54,607 nt of DNA, from contig JARYLT010000011.1 in NCBI GenBank assembly GCA_029907515.1, positions 1-54,607 of the forward strand, written 5' to 3'. The stretch is from Spirochaetota bacterium. GTDB taxonomy: Bacteria > Spirochaetota > UBA4802 > UB4802. Under the pieces are notes generated by a model that saw only the letters and a program-made list of their open reading frames with translations, did no database searches and had not been told where the DNA came from. The stretch's first letter is position 1. Each line of letters starts with the position of its first letter. The translations under genes and the position numbers were made by a program. Below, one piece after another: positions 1 through 7,858 of this stretch.

Positions 1-1
1 T

Positions 2-79
2 CCGTATATTTATAGTAAGATGTACATGAAGCTTTCATTATATACAACGCTTCTGGTGGAAAAAATTGAAAAGAATTAG
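2..79 (+). CDS. possible 3' end of an upstream gene, cut by window edge
   Basis: A frame open from the left edge runs 25 codons to a TAG at 77-79. It could be the C-terminus of a gene lying upstream, ending in Val-Glu-Lys-Ile-Glu-Lys-Asn. It is too short to recognise or to separate from chance, so the call rests only on its being open to the edge. Confidence 0.2.
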   Translation, partial: PYIYSKMYMKLSLYTTLLVEKIEKN

Positions 80-162
80 GGAAATTTTTGTAATTTTCAT
101 AAAAAAATTTGGGAAACAAGGGGTCAGAGCATGGAAACCATGAACACTGTAATCACAGAGTA

Positions 163-190
163 CACAGAGAAATTTGGGTAAGGCATAAAT
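163..190 (+). repeat. CAGAGAAATTT direct repeat, copy 1
   Basis: The stretch beginning CACAGAGAAATTTGGGTAAG recurs in diverged form at 698-735 (CCAGAGAAATTTTGATAAGG). In both places it is followed by GCATAAA and a (GGGG)TCAGAG motif, so the two copies are parts of the same composite repeat. Confidence 0.6.
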
Positions 191-229
191 AGGGGTCAGA
201 GCAAAAATGAATCCATAAATCAGCGATCG

Positions 230-255
230 CAGGCGTTCAAGCGCTTGAGCGCCTG
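230..255. repeat. 26-bp near-perfect palindrome
   Basis: CAGGCGTTCAAGC reads as its own complement on the right half (GCTTGAGCGCCTG) except for one mismatched pair. It lies between two GGGGTCAGAGC copies and could fold as a REP-like hairpin. Confidence 0.6.
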
Positions 256-415
256 AATTTCAATAATCAATGGGGTCAGAGCCTTAAAACGTCATAAAAC
301 GTTATAATCGTATCTGGGTGAGGAGAAAAAGGGTCAGAGCCTACAATTGCATATATACCTGAGTTAGGAAAGATAGCGAAGACAGGATGTCGAAGCGATT
401 AGAGTTGCGTGCGTG

Positions 416-504
416 CTTCGATAAACTCAGCAACCATGGTTCGACGGTAGGTTACTGAAATAGTAGAAGTGCTCACCAACCATGCTTCGACAGACTCAGC
501 AACC
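416..504 (+). repeat. two copies of a CTTCGA-ACTCAGCAACC repeat
   Basis: Twenty-base copies occur at 416-435 and 485-504. They share CTTCGA and ACTCAGCAACC and differ only at the three bases between. A related pair lies inverted at 34878-34924. This resembles the CTTCGACAAGCTCAG-type intergenic repeats seen in many bacterial genomes. Confidence 0.65.
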
Positions 505-581
505 GGAATTTAGTAGGAAGGCGTCTGCAGCACGCTGGCAACAATAACATATATTGCAATAGTACAAGGCATTTTTCTTTG

Positions 582-619
582 GCACTTTCTTTTGTTGCCG
601 TCTGGACAAAAGAAAGTGC
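582..619. repeat. hairpin repeat, 14-bp perfect stem
   Basis: GCACTTTCTTTTGT at 582-595 pairs exactly with ACAAAAGAAAGTGC at 606-619 around a 10-base loop. No T-tract follows and no gene ends just before it, so it looks more like a dispersed palindromic repeat than a terminator. Confidence 0.65.
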
Positions 620-697
620 ATAAAAGTAAAACATTGCAATGTCTTTACCCTAGACGCACTCTGCGTGAATTGAAAAAGTATGTATAAAGAAGAGATC

Positions 698-735
698 CCA
701 GAGAAATTTTGATAAGGTAAGCATAAAAAATCAGA
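698..735 (+). repeat. CAGAGAAATTT direct repeat, copy 2
   Basis: Diverged second copy of the repeat at 163-190, again leading into a TCAGAG motif. It supports the idea that this spacer grew by duplication of repeat units. Confidence 0.55.
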
Positions 736-957
736 GTATTAAAATTGACATAAAATAGGGTCAGAGCCTAAGACAAAACATAGTATAGTAAAAAAAAGTT
801 GTTTGACGGAACTGGTTATGAAAGTTGTGCATGAAATTATATTTTTGTAGTAAAAAGTGCTATGATTAGGTGCATAGTAAATAATTCACCATATGAGATT
901 TGTTTTTAAATAACAAGTATTAAAAAGATACAAAATGACAAAGTAATTTTAGTATAG

Positions 958-1821
958 TTGCACAGGAGGCGATTTATCTGGGTTATTTATGCACTGCTTT
1001 GCGCGCTCTTTTTAGCCATTGGTGATGTGCTGGTTAAAAATGCTCCAAAGATTCATCCAGTAACAGTGGCTGCCGGGCGCATATTTTTTTCTTTACCAGT
1101 ACTGTGGGCGATAGCTCTTATCAAAGGGATCCCTGCTGTTGACTGGCGTATTGCCTGTGTCTTTATATTTTCTCCGCCACTGGAGGTGGTTGCGCTGGTA
1201 CTGTATATGCGCGCATTGCAGATCTCACCGATGTATCGCACATTGCCGTTTTTAGCGTTCACTCCGCTTTTACTCATTCTTACCTCATATATTATGCTTG
1301 GTGAGAAGGTTACACTATGGGGATTATCAGGTATTGTATGTGTGGTAGGGGGAACGTATAGCCTGTATTTTAAACCAGGGCAACATTTACTTGAACCAGT
1401 TAAAGCTGTCATTTCCGATAAAGGCTCACTGTATATGCTTGCAGTGGCATTGTTGTATAGCATAACGGCAAACTTTGGCAAGATGGGTGTGGTGTATTCA
1501 AGCCCTTCATTTTTTGGAGCAGTGTATTTTACAATTCTTACCGGTATTTTATGTATATGGTCCATGGTGGTGGATAATGCCAGGCACATATTTACAAAAG
1601 AAATTATGCTCATAGGTATAACACAGGGCATAATGATAACATTTCACATGCTAGCTCTGGAGATAGCTCCGGTAAGCTACATGATTTCAGTAAAGCGCTC
1701 CAGCATGCTATTTGGCATCATCTTTGGTTCTATTTTCTTTGGCGAAAGAAATGTAGTACAGCACAGTATTGCTGCACTGGTGATTCTAGCAGGCATTGGC
1801 CTTATCAGTATACTTGGATGA
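958..1821 (+). CDS. EamA/DMT-superfamily membrane transporter
   Basis: A predicted drug/metabolite-type permease of the inner membrane. The protein is almost entirely hydrophobic with about ten membrane segments in two halves (EamA repeats), the usual length near 280-290 residues. An acidic/Gly motif (AIGDVLVKN) lies in the first helix and FFGE in the last repeat. The substrate cannot be told. The first recognised start is TTG at 958, but a perfect AGGAGG (964-969) lies inside that frame and points six bases downstream to an ATC codon at 976. Starting there gives a normal EamA N-terminus (WVIYALLCALFLAIGD), so ATC initiation or a mutated ATG is likely. It is a lone gene. Confidence 0.8.
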   Translation: MHRRRFIWVIYALLCALFLAIGDVLVKNAPKIHPVTVAAGRIFFSLPVLWAIALIKGIPAVDWRIACVFIFSPPLEVVALVLYMRALQISPMYRTLPFLAFTPLLLILTSYIMLGEKVTLWGLSGIVCVVGGTYSLYFKPGQHLLEPVKAVISDKGSLYMLAVALLYSITANFGKMGVVYSSPSFFGAVYFTILTGILCIWSMVVDNARHIFTKEIMLIGITQGIMITFHMLALEIAPVSYMISVKRSSMLFGIIFGSIFFGERNVVQHSIAALVILAGIGLISILG

Positions 1822-1920
1822 TGTGGTAAAAATGATACACTGATATTAATATTCAACAAACAAAGGCAGTAATAACTGTAAAATTATGGACACTATTATT
1901 AAAAATGTTCATTTTTCAGT

Positions 1921-1929
1921 AACTATCGC
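1921..1929 (+). repeat. ARCTATCGC word, the one intergenic copy
   Basis: AACTATCGC. It belongs to a family of 16 exact ARCTATCGC copies in the window; the other 15 lie inside genes (positions are in the findings). Confidence 0.6.
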
Positions 1930-2060
1930 CCAAACATTCAACATTAGTTATGGCATAATTCTGGCTTTAAGGCAATTATTGAGCAAAAAAAGTAAAAATT
2001 TTGCCATAAAACCGTCAAAAACTCCCATAAAATAAAAAATACATTCAGGTTTTACTGAAT

Positions 2061-2076
2061 TGGCACGGTACTTGCT
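2061..2076 (+). promoter_or_regulatory. sigma-54 (RpoN) -24/-12 promoter
   Basis: TGGCACGGTACTTGCT matches the sigma-54 consensus TGGCAC-N5-TTGCW with exact spacing. It lies 61 bases ahead of the ATG at 2137 on the same strand. Sigma-54 promoters need an AAA+ enhancer-binding activator; none is in this window. The inverted repeat about 55-115 bases upstream is a candidate activator site. Confidence 0.8.
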
Positions 2077-2136
2077 TATATATTAAGCACATACTATTTG
2101 AATATAAACGATATGTTTATAGATAAGGAGGATACA

Positions 2137-2340
2137 ATGGGAAATTCTATATGTTCATCATGCATTAACAGAAATATATGTGGCAGGGAGTCATTGGCTC
2201 ATTGCGAACATTACGATGTTGTGTTGACAAGAGCTGAAGTTGTTGATTTGTTAAAGACCACTCGTGAAAAGGATCCAAACAAATTTCAGACAATCTTAAA
2301 CGGCATCAAGAAAACCTACCATATCAATCTGGCATATTAA
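2137..2340 (+). CDS. small Cys-rich protein, putative Zn/Fe-S finger
   Basis: This 67-residue protein has C6-x2-C9-x5-C15-x7-C23-x-H25, a compact metal-ligand pattern, followed by a charged helical C-terminal half. I chose the ATG at 2137 because AAGGAGG stands seven bases before it; the longer frame from 2098 has no ribosome site. Similar short CxxC...C...C proteins occur in anaerobes without a known function. Expression is probably conditional, because the gene sits behind a sigma-54 promoter. A hairpin follows at 2355-2380. It could bind zinc or a cluster; nothing more can be said. Confidence 0.75.
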   Translation: MGNSICSSCINRNICGRESLAHCEHYDVVLTRAEVVDLLKTTREKDPNKFQTILNGIKKTYHINLAY

Positions 2341-2354
2341 AAGCTTAAACTTAA

Positions 2355-2380
2355 AAGGGGTGGGTTTAAAACCTGCCCCT
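2355..2380 (+). terminator. terminator hairpin between convergent genes
   Basis: AGGGG-TG-GGTTT pairs with AAACC-TG-CCCCT, followed by CTTTAT. It closes the small Cys-rich gene and faces the convergent ABC gene ending at 2389. Confidence 0.65.
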
Positions 2381-2388
2381 CTTTATAT

Positions 2389-3348
2389 CTACACTTTAAT
2401 ACACCGCACAAGATGGTCTTTTTTTCTTCCAGCAAGGTTAACTGGTTTTTGTAGACATTCATCATCACCCAAAGAACAACGTGGATGAAACACGCAGCCC
2501 TGTGGTGGTTGAGTAATAATGGGTACGTTCCCGGGGATGGTATATAATCGCTTTGCAGTTTTATGCAATGACGGAATACAGTTCATAAGCCCATGAGTGT
2601 ACGGGTGTAATGGGTTTTCAAAAATCTCTTTTGTGGGTGCATATTCCACAATCTCACCGGCATACATGATGGCAATGTAGTCTGCAGTATTTGCTACTAT
2701 ACCAAGGTCATGGGTTATTAAAAGCATGGACATATGTTCTGTAGCCTGCAGTGTAAGCAGTAAATCCAGTATTTGAGATTGTATGGTAACATCAAGCGCG
2801 GTGGTTGGTTCATCGGCTATTAAAAGATCTGGATGAGCAGCAAGCGCCATTGCAATCATAGCTCGCTGGCGCAAACCGCCGGATAGCTCATGGGGATATG
2901 CGTAGAAGCGCTGTGCAGCGTTGGGAATGCCTGCTTTGCCTAAAAGTTCAATGGTGTACTCTTTTGCTTCCTGTTTGCTGTACTGCAAATGAAGCTCCAC
3001 TGCTTCCTGTACCTGATAGCCAATGGTGAATACCGGGTTCAGTGATGTCATGGGTTCTTGAAATATCATGGCTATATTTTTTCCGCGGATTGACCTCAGG
3101 GTATTTTCAGAACAATGCAAAAGATCAATGGAATTGTATGTGATAGTACCTGATTCAATTTTTCCTGGTTTGGGCACTAAATTAAGAATTGAATATGCAG
3201 TTACGGATTTACCGCACCCTGATTCACCGACAAGGCCCAACGTTTTGCCTTTTGGTATTGACAGTGACAGATTCCGTACTGCATAGCTTTTACCATAAAG
3301 ATTTGTAAATGAAATGGTAAGGTTTTCAATGGTAACTATCGCTTCCAT
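2389..3348 (-). CDS. oligopeptide/dipeptide-type ABC transporter ATP-binding protein (OppD/DppD-like)
   Basis: This ATPase subunit should energise a peptide or nickel-type importer at the inner membrane. Visible are the Walker A GESGCGKS (residues 41-48), Q-loop FQEPMTSLNP, signature LSGGLRQR, Walker B LLIADEPTTALD and H-loop ITHDLGIV. The C-terminal oligopeptide-transporter extension is also present, with HPRC and DDEC cysteines, and the 319 residues are normal for DppD. The usual partners (DppB, DppC, DppF and a binding protein) are absent on both sides, so it is an orphan here. It starts two bases after the stop of the small gene upstream, so the two are likely co-transcribed. Confidence 0.88.
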   Translation of the reverse strand: MEAIVTIENLTISFTNLYGKSYAVRNLSLSIPKGKTLGLVGESGCGKSVTAYSILNLVPKPGKIESGTITYNSIDLLHCSENTLRSIRGKNIAMIFQEPMTSLNPVFTIGYQVQEAVELHLQYSKQEAKEYTIELLGKAGIPNAAQRFYAYPHELSGGLRQRAMIAMALAAHPDLLIADEPTTALDVTIQSQILDLLLTLQATEHMSMLLITHDLGIVANTADYIAIMYAGEIVEYAPTKEIFENPLHPYTHGLMNCIPSLHKTAKRLYTIPGNVPIITQPPQGCVFHPRCSLGDDECLQKPVNLAGRKKDHLVRCIKV

Positions 3349-3350
3349 GA

Positions 3351-3632
3351 TTATGTAATATTCCTGCTTCGTTTTGTTAATTCAAAACCTTCATCTTCCA
3401 GCATTGTATACAGGTCATCTAAATCAGCATTTTCAATCTTGCATTTGTAAATGGTTGCATCTTTATAGGCAAGTATTTCAGCAATAACAACATCTACAAC
3501 CTGTAATGTGCCAGGTTTAACTTCAACTGCACGCTTTTCGTTAATCTGTGTAAACGCTGCTTTAGTAATGTTGCTGTCATGAAGTGCATTGATAAATTCG
3601 TGTATGGCATCAAATTTTATTTCACGTTGCAT
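3351..3632 (-). CDS. hypothetical protein, 93 aa
   Basis: I do not recognise this protein. It is soluble, with no signal peptide or membrane segment, and mixes charged helices with a short central beta-rich part (VKPGTLQVVDVVIAEI). The C-terminal LTKRSRN is basic. It stops two bases before the ABC ATPase starts and begins 18 bases after the lipoprotein gene ends, which makes a three-gene minus-strand unit likely. The base composition resembles its neighbours and the start has an AAGG about ten bases upstream. Confidence 0.65.
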   Translation of the reverse strand: MQREIKFDAIHEFINALHDSNITKAAFTQINEKRAVEVKPGTLQVVDVVIAEILAYKDATIYKCKIENADLDDLYTMLEDEGFELTKRSRNIT

Positions 3633-3650
3633 GGCATGACCTTATCTGTT

Positions 3651-4469
3651 TTAAAAATATCGTGGTACAAGGGTAATGTATTGCCCGTCAAAGTCAACGA
3701 CATAATAGCGTATTGCTTTTTTATATTTATTGGTATACGAATTGTCACAGGGAACTGGAATATATTGAATAGTGCCGATAGTTACTGGTTGAGTAAGCCC
3801 TGTGACGCCAAAAAAAGCTTCAACAGTATACTGTGACAAAAGTTCATGAAGTTTCTGGTGTGAATCATTTGCACACTGCTGCTTTGTGCGCTGAATATCT
3901 GGCAAAAAGTATGAAAAGACAAATATATGCGCATGGGAATGCTTTTTCAGATCTTCTTTTAGCCAGGACAGTTGCTTGTCTGAAATGGAAAGCGTTTTTT
4001 TGCTGGTGCTGTATAATACAATGAAGTGATTGGTGCCATAATTAAAGGAATACCATGCATCCTTCCCGGTAAATTTTGTGTAGATAGCTGTAGAATCATT
4101 ATATGTATCAAGCGGACCGCATGCAGTAAAGAGGATGCAGTTAAGTTTCTTTGCAAATTTGAAAAATTGCTGGAATTGTTTTTCAATATCAATTACATTA
4201 ATACCCATGATAGATGAGCCCCCATGAATGATGTTGCCACAATGCATGGTAAATACGGGGTTTTCCTTATTGATTGATAGAAGTGTGTTAGTAAGCTGAG
4301 GATTAAACTCCTCATAGGGCGAATCCGGCGATGTGTTGCTGGTAACCACAAAACGTATGGGTTGTGCATCCATCATTTGGCTGGAACTGCAGGAGCACTG
4401 AATGATTATGAAAACTGTTGTTATCACAAAAAAGATAGCAAGAGATAGTTTCTTCATAGTAGCAATCAC
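3651..4469 (-). CDS. degenerate calcineurin-like phosphoesterase lipoprotein
   Basis: The N-terminus is a membrane-export segment ending in a Cys-rich stretch (IIQCSCSSS), so a lipoprotein is likely. The rest follows the layout of secreted calcineurin-type metallophosphoesterases: an opening beta-strand (FVVTSNTSPDSP), then HCGNIIHGG where a metal-binding GD.V.GG is expected. ACGPLDTYND stands in the place of GNHD, FSYFLPD where H.P is usual, and a late VTGLTQP in place of GHTH. Most metal-ligand Asp and His residues are therefore missing, so it is probably not an active phosphoesterase. The family call is inferred from the order of these landmarks. The start is GTG 4469 or ATG 4457. Confidence 0.55.
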   Translation of the reverse strand: MIATMKKLSLAIFFVITTVFIIIQCSCSSSQMMDAQPIRFVVTSNTSPDSPYEEFNPQLTNTLLSINKENPVFTMHCGNIIHGGSSIMGINVIDIEKQFQQFFKFAKKLNCILFTACGPLDTYNDSTAIYTKFTGKDAWYSFNYGTNHFIVLYSTSKKTLSISDKQLSWLKEDLKKHSHAHIFVFSYFLPDIQRTKQQCANDSHQKLHELLSQYTVEAFFGVTGLTQPVTIGTIQYIPVPCDNSYTNKYKKAIRYYVVDFDGQYITLVPRYF

Positions 4470-4794
4470 CGTTGTTCAGGTAATATATCAGGGTATTGAA
4501 CAATAATACCATTAATATACAGTAATACCACAATAGGATGTTGCTTACTAATATTTTATTTTTATCAATAAATATTTTGTTAAACCGGCAAAAAGATGTT
4601 TGATATGTAGAATAAACACAATTAATCTATTGTTATTATTTCAATTTTCCAGAATTAGTGAAACAGTAAAAATTTTTTTGCTGTATAAAATAATAATTAT
4701 AATATTCAACTTGACATATACAAAATAATACATTATCGTAATAAAATATGCTATGTATTTTCCAGATTTTCTTATTAATTATAAGGGGGCTTTT
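4470..4794. other. divergent intergenic region, 325 bases
   Basis: Very AT-rich spacer between the minus-strand lipoprotein and the plus-strand acyl-CoA synthetase. It holds the sigma-70-like promoter at 4711-4739. I see no gene in it. Confidence 0.6.
4711..4739 (+). promoter_or_regulatory. sigma-70-type promoter for acyl-CoA synthetase
   Basis: A perfect -35 TTGACA (4711-4716), a 17-base spacer and TATCGT (4734-4739) as -10 (four of six). The predicted start of transcription is about 50 bases before the ATG at 4795. Confidence 0.5.
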
Positions 4795-6699
4795 ATGATA
4801 CATAAGTGGTATATACAACAACTGACATTCCCTGAAATACTCAACAGGAATGCAATACAGTTTGGTACCCGGCGTGCACAATGGTGGAAAACCGGTCCAA
4901 ATACTACAACATCCATAACCTATGCAGAGTTAGGAATTATAATAAAACAGTTAACTGCTGGTCTGATGAGCTTAGGAGTGGGAAAAGGTGACCGTGTTGC
5001 TATAGCTTCCCATACTGCACCACAGTGGTTATGGGCGGATTATTCAATACTATGCGCTGGCGGCATTACTGTGTGTGTATATCCAACGCTTTCAGCAAAA
5101 GAAATGAGTTTTATTATTAATGATTCCGGATCTAAAATTTTATATGTCCAAGATGAAGAAATTCTATCATGGTCCCTGAGTGCAATACAGGAAATGCCAA
5201 CACTGGAAAAAATCATCATCATGAAAGATGACTACAACGGTAATGATTCACGTGTTTTAACGCTACAGCAGGTAAGGGATTTGGGGATTACACTGCTGGC
5301 ACAAGATAGGCTTGCGTATGAGCGGCGATGGCGATCGGTTAACATACTTGACCCAATGACTATTGTCTATACATCGGGCACCACTGGAAGGCAAAAAGGT
5401 GCTGTGCATACTCATTTCAGTATCAATGCAGCATGCTGCAGGGATTTGCGTATTGTTCCGGAATATCGTGAAGATGATGTGTTGCTTTCATTTTTACCGC
5501 TTGCACATACCTATGAACGTGAATGTGGCCACGGTACAGCTATGATGGCTGCTGCAACCATTGCATACTCGTCACCTATGACGCTGGTTGAGGATTTGCA
5601 AATTTTCAGGCCAACAGTTTTTATGTCGGTTCCGCGAATATATGAGCGCATTTTCATGGCAATGCGCGATATGGCAGCTAAATCCCCGATAAAGAAGAAG
5701 ATCTTTGATTTTGCAATTAAAACCGGATTGCAACTCACGGAAGCACGCGCAGATAAAAATGGATTTGTTGATATGTCCGAAGGTATTGATTTTACAGAAG
5801 GTGTTGGCAGGTGGCTGGCATTCAAATACAAATTGGTTGATAAGCTTGTATTCAGCAAGGTACGTGAAAAATTAGGCGGTAGATTCAGGTTTGCGTTTTC
5901 AGCTGCTGGCAGTTTGCCCGCAGATTTGTGCAAGGTGTTTATGGCAATGGGGGTCAGGATTTATGAAGGGTATGGTGCTACTGAAACCTGTAATACTGTT
6001 AATCTTAATTTGCCTCATAAGGTATTACCTGGCTATGTTGGGCCGGTATGCAATGGTGTAGAAGGACGTGTGGCAAGTGATGGCGAATGGCAGGTGCGTG
6101 GTGATAATATATTCCTGAATTACTGGAATAATCCTGAGGCAACGAAAGAAGCTTTTACTGAAGATGGTTTCTATAAAACAGGTGATATTGTTCAGATGGG
6201 GCCTGATGGATATATCAAGATTGTTGACAGAAAAAAAGGGATAATGGTTCTGGATACTGGCAAAAATGTTCCTGCTGCAAAGATAGAAAGTTTATTTTCC
6301 GTCTCGCGGTATGTTGATATCGTATTCCCAATTGCTGATGACAGGCCATTTGTTGGCGCGCTGGTTGTTCCTAAATTTGATGTTTTTATTGAACTGTTTG
6401 ATAAGGAAGGAATACCATACGATAAATCAAAACTGGTATTCTTTGGCGAAGGCGCAGCTAGAATGTGTATTGGTGTTGGCGAAGACTTTATTCAGAATGA
6501 TAAACTGAAAAAACTGGTTGATGAGGATATCCAGTTGGCAAACAGGGAACTTGAAGAGTATGAAAGAATAAAGAAATACGTAATCATAAACAGGAAGTTT
6601 ACTGAGGCAACCGGAGAGATGACGCCAACGCTGAAAGTTAAACGTAATATCATCATGAAAAATTTTGAAAAGGAAATTAACGAGTTGTTTAAACGGTAG
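4795..6699 (+). CDS. AMP-dependent long-chain acyl-CoA synthetase
   Basis: It activates a fatty acid with ATP and coenzyme A through an acyl-adenylate, feeding lipid synthesis or beta-oxidation. The ATP-binding P-loop YTSGTTGRQKG lies near residue 192, the GYGATE adenylation motif near 392 and YKTGD near 460. The hinge DRKKGIM follows, and a C-terminal TPTLKVKR holds the expected catalytic Lys. The 634 residues match long-chain (FadD15/FAA-like) enzymes. I chose ATG 4795 because AAGGGGG stands seven bases upstream; an earlier in-frame start at 4753 has no such site. It is a single gene with its own promoter and a strong terminator. Chain-length specificity cannot be read. Confidence 0.9.
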   Translation: MIHKWYIQQLTFPEILNRNAIQFGTRRAQWWKTGPNTTTSITYAELGIIIKQLTAGLMSLGVGKGDRVAIASHTAPQWLWADYSILCAGGITVCVYPTLSAKEMSFIINDSGSKILYVQDEEILSWSLSAIQEMPTLEKIIIMKDDYNGNDSRVLTLQQVRDLGITLLAQDRLAYERRWRSVNILDPMTIVYTSGTTGRQKGAVHTHFSINAACCRDLRIVPEYREDDVLLSFLPLAHTYERECGHGTAMMAAATIAYSSPMTLVEDLQIFRPTVFMSVPRIYERIFMAMRDMAAKSPIKKKIFDFAIKTGLQLTEARADKNGFVDMSEGIDFTEGVGRWLAFKYKLVDKLVFSKVREKLGGRFRFAFSAAGSLPADLCKVFMAMGVRIYEGYGATETCNTVNLNLPHKVLPGYVGPVCNGVEGRVASDGEWQVRGDNIFLNYWNNPEATKEAFTEDGFYKTGDIVQMGPDGYIKIVDRKKGIMVLDTGKNVPAAKIESLFSVSRYVDIVFPIADDRPFVGALVVPKFDVFIELFDKEGIPYDKSKLVFFGEGAARMCIGVGEDFIQNDKLKKLVDEDIQLANRELEEYERIKKYVIINRKFTEATGEMTPTLKVKRNIIMKNFEKEINELFKR

Positions 6700-6706
6700 T
6701 TCTTCT

Positions 6707-6742
6707 ATTTCACCCCACCAGCTTTACATGGTGGGGTGAAAT
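6707..6742. terminator. bidirectional hairpin terminator, 14-bp perfect stem
   Basis: ATTTCACCCCACCA (6707-6720) pairs exactly with TGGTGGGGTGAAAT (6729-6742) around an 8-base loop. It lies between convergent genes ending at 6699 and 6743. Confidence 0.8.
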
Positions 6743-7858
6743 TTATCTAGCATTGCTATCCTTTCGCCCATATAAATGCACTGAAATATATGCAGTGATA
6801 GGGATGCATATAAACATACCAATGCTACCAATAATTGATTTAACTATCTCACTTAAAATTGGATTGTAGTTAAATATCATCCACACTGGCATTCCTGGTT
6901 GAATACGCATGGAGATAAGAAGTATTAATGACAGAGAGCTTCCAACATACGCCAGGACCAGAGTATTGACCATGGAACCCAAAATATCAGTTCCTACTGT
7001 TAAAACCGACCTGAAAGCATCCTTAGGTGATAAATCTGGATTTGCATTGAAAATTTCAGCAGTTGCAGACGCTATAGAAATACATACATCCATTACTGCA
7101 CCCAGAGCAGCAATGATAATACTGGCTAATGCCAGCCCCCGTATATCAATTGCTACGTCGGCAACATAAAATACGGTAAGCATTTCATTGGTAACAAATC
7201 CTGAAAGATGCATTATATTTCCCACAATATATGCAAGGATAGATGCTATGATTATTCCTGCAGATGCGCCTAATATAGCAGCAAATGTCTTTTTCTTGAA
7301 ACCAGCTATTACTGGCAATGTTATCACAGTGGATATAATTGAAATAACTATCGCTAATGGTAAAGGGGGATAGCCTTTAAGTGTTAAGGGTATTAATACA
7401 AAAAATAGCAAGAGTATTGTAATGAGTAAAGCCATCAGCGAAAAAAAGCCTTTTACTTTTCCAATGACTATTACGGATAGTATCATCATTAATGTGAGGA
7501 TTAGTATCATTGTTGTATTATCAATATCGTATAGCGATATATATTCCGGAGTGCTTTCCATTCCAGTTTTAGATATGCCAATGAATACGACATCCCCCTG
7601 TTTATAGAACATGTCTTTTGGCAGGTCATGCTCTCCCCGGAAGGTAGCAACCTTTGTCTGTCCTTTTAATACGCCATCAAGGATAGTAACATGGATTTTT
7701 GTTTCGTATAGAGGATAATTGTGATCACCTGCTATGCGGTGTTTTTCAATTTTCGTTATTTCAGCACGGGTGAATATTCTTTCATCATCATACGGCATTT
7801 TGGCAAATAAAGGTATAGTTATAGTTAACAGTAACACTACAAAAAATATTTTTTTCAT
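6743..7858 (-). CDS. YibE/F-family integral membrane protein
   Basis: A signal-like N-terminus (MKKIFFVVLLLTITIPLFA) leads into a periplasmic beta-rich domain of about 100 residues with the pattern typical of YibE/F (KIHVTILDGVLKGQ, FRGEHDLP, GDVVFIGI). About seven to eight membrane helices follow, with conserved GAVMDVCISIASA and DILGSMVNTLVLAY. The family occurs in Gram-positives and some spirochaetes; its function is not established (a transport role has been proposed). I placed the start at ATG 7858, giving 371 residues, because the longer frame adds an implausible extra hydrophobic leader and AGGA precedes 7858. A shared hairpin closes the gene. Confidence 0.8.
   Translation of the reverse strand: MKKIFFVVLLLTITIPLFAKMPYDDERIFTRAEITKIEKHRIAGDHNYPLYETKIHVTILDGVLKGQTKVATFRGEHDLPKDMFYKQGDVVFIGISKTGMESTPEYISLYDIDNTTMILILTLMMILSVIVIGKVKGFFSLMALLITILLLFFVLIPLTLKGYPPLPLAIVISIISTVITLPVIAGFKKKTFAAILGASAGIIIASILAYIVGNIMHLSGFVTNEMLTVFYVADVAIDIRGLALASIIIAALGAVMDVCISIASATAEIFNANPDLSPKDAFRSVLTVGTDILGSMVNTLVLAYVGSSLSLILLISMRIQPGMPVWMIFNYNPILSEIVKSIIGSIGMFICIPITAYISVHLYGRKDSNAR

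Larger units (their letters stand above)
120..767 (+). repeat. cluster of GGGGTCAGAGC repeats
   Basis: Five copies of (G)GGGTCAGAGC lie in one orientation at 120-130, 192-202, 272-282, 331-340 and 758-767. A decayed copy (AATCAGAG) sits near 728-735. Several are followed by CCTA and an AATTG-like stretch. Motifs of this kind flank REP-type (RAYT, Y1 transposase) elements in many genomes. No transposase gene is visible here, so these look like non-autonomous copies. Confidence 0.8.
1..957. other. 957-base gene-poor stretch packed with repeats
   Basis: Apart from the possible gene end at 2-79 there is no convincing coding frame. The space is filled by GGGGTCAGAGC copies, a near-palindrome, CTTCGA-type repeats and a 14-bp hairpin. 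A GCGATCGC octamer occurs once at 223-230. Bases 780-957 are AT-rich and probably hold the promoter of the next gene, but I see no clear -35/-10 pair. Confidence 0.7.
1822..2136. other. 315-base intergenic region with sigma-54 promoter
   Basis: It holds one ARCTATCGC word at 1921-1929, an 8-bp inverted repeat (TTATGGCA 1948-1955, TGCCATAA 2002-2009) that could be an enhancer-binding site, and the sigma-54 promoter at 2061-2076. No coding frame is evident. Confidence 0.6.

Noticed and set aside
223-230. GCGATCGC (HIP1-like octamer)
   Set aside because: I saw it only once in the window, so there is no sign of enrichment.
3579-3836. Plus-strand frame opposite the 93-aa and lipoprotein genes
   Set aside because: It lacks a ribosome site and family features and is antisense to better-supported genes; other opposite-strand frames were dropped for the same reason.
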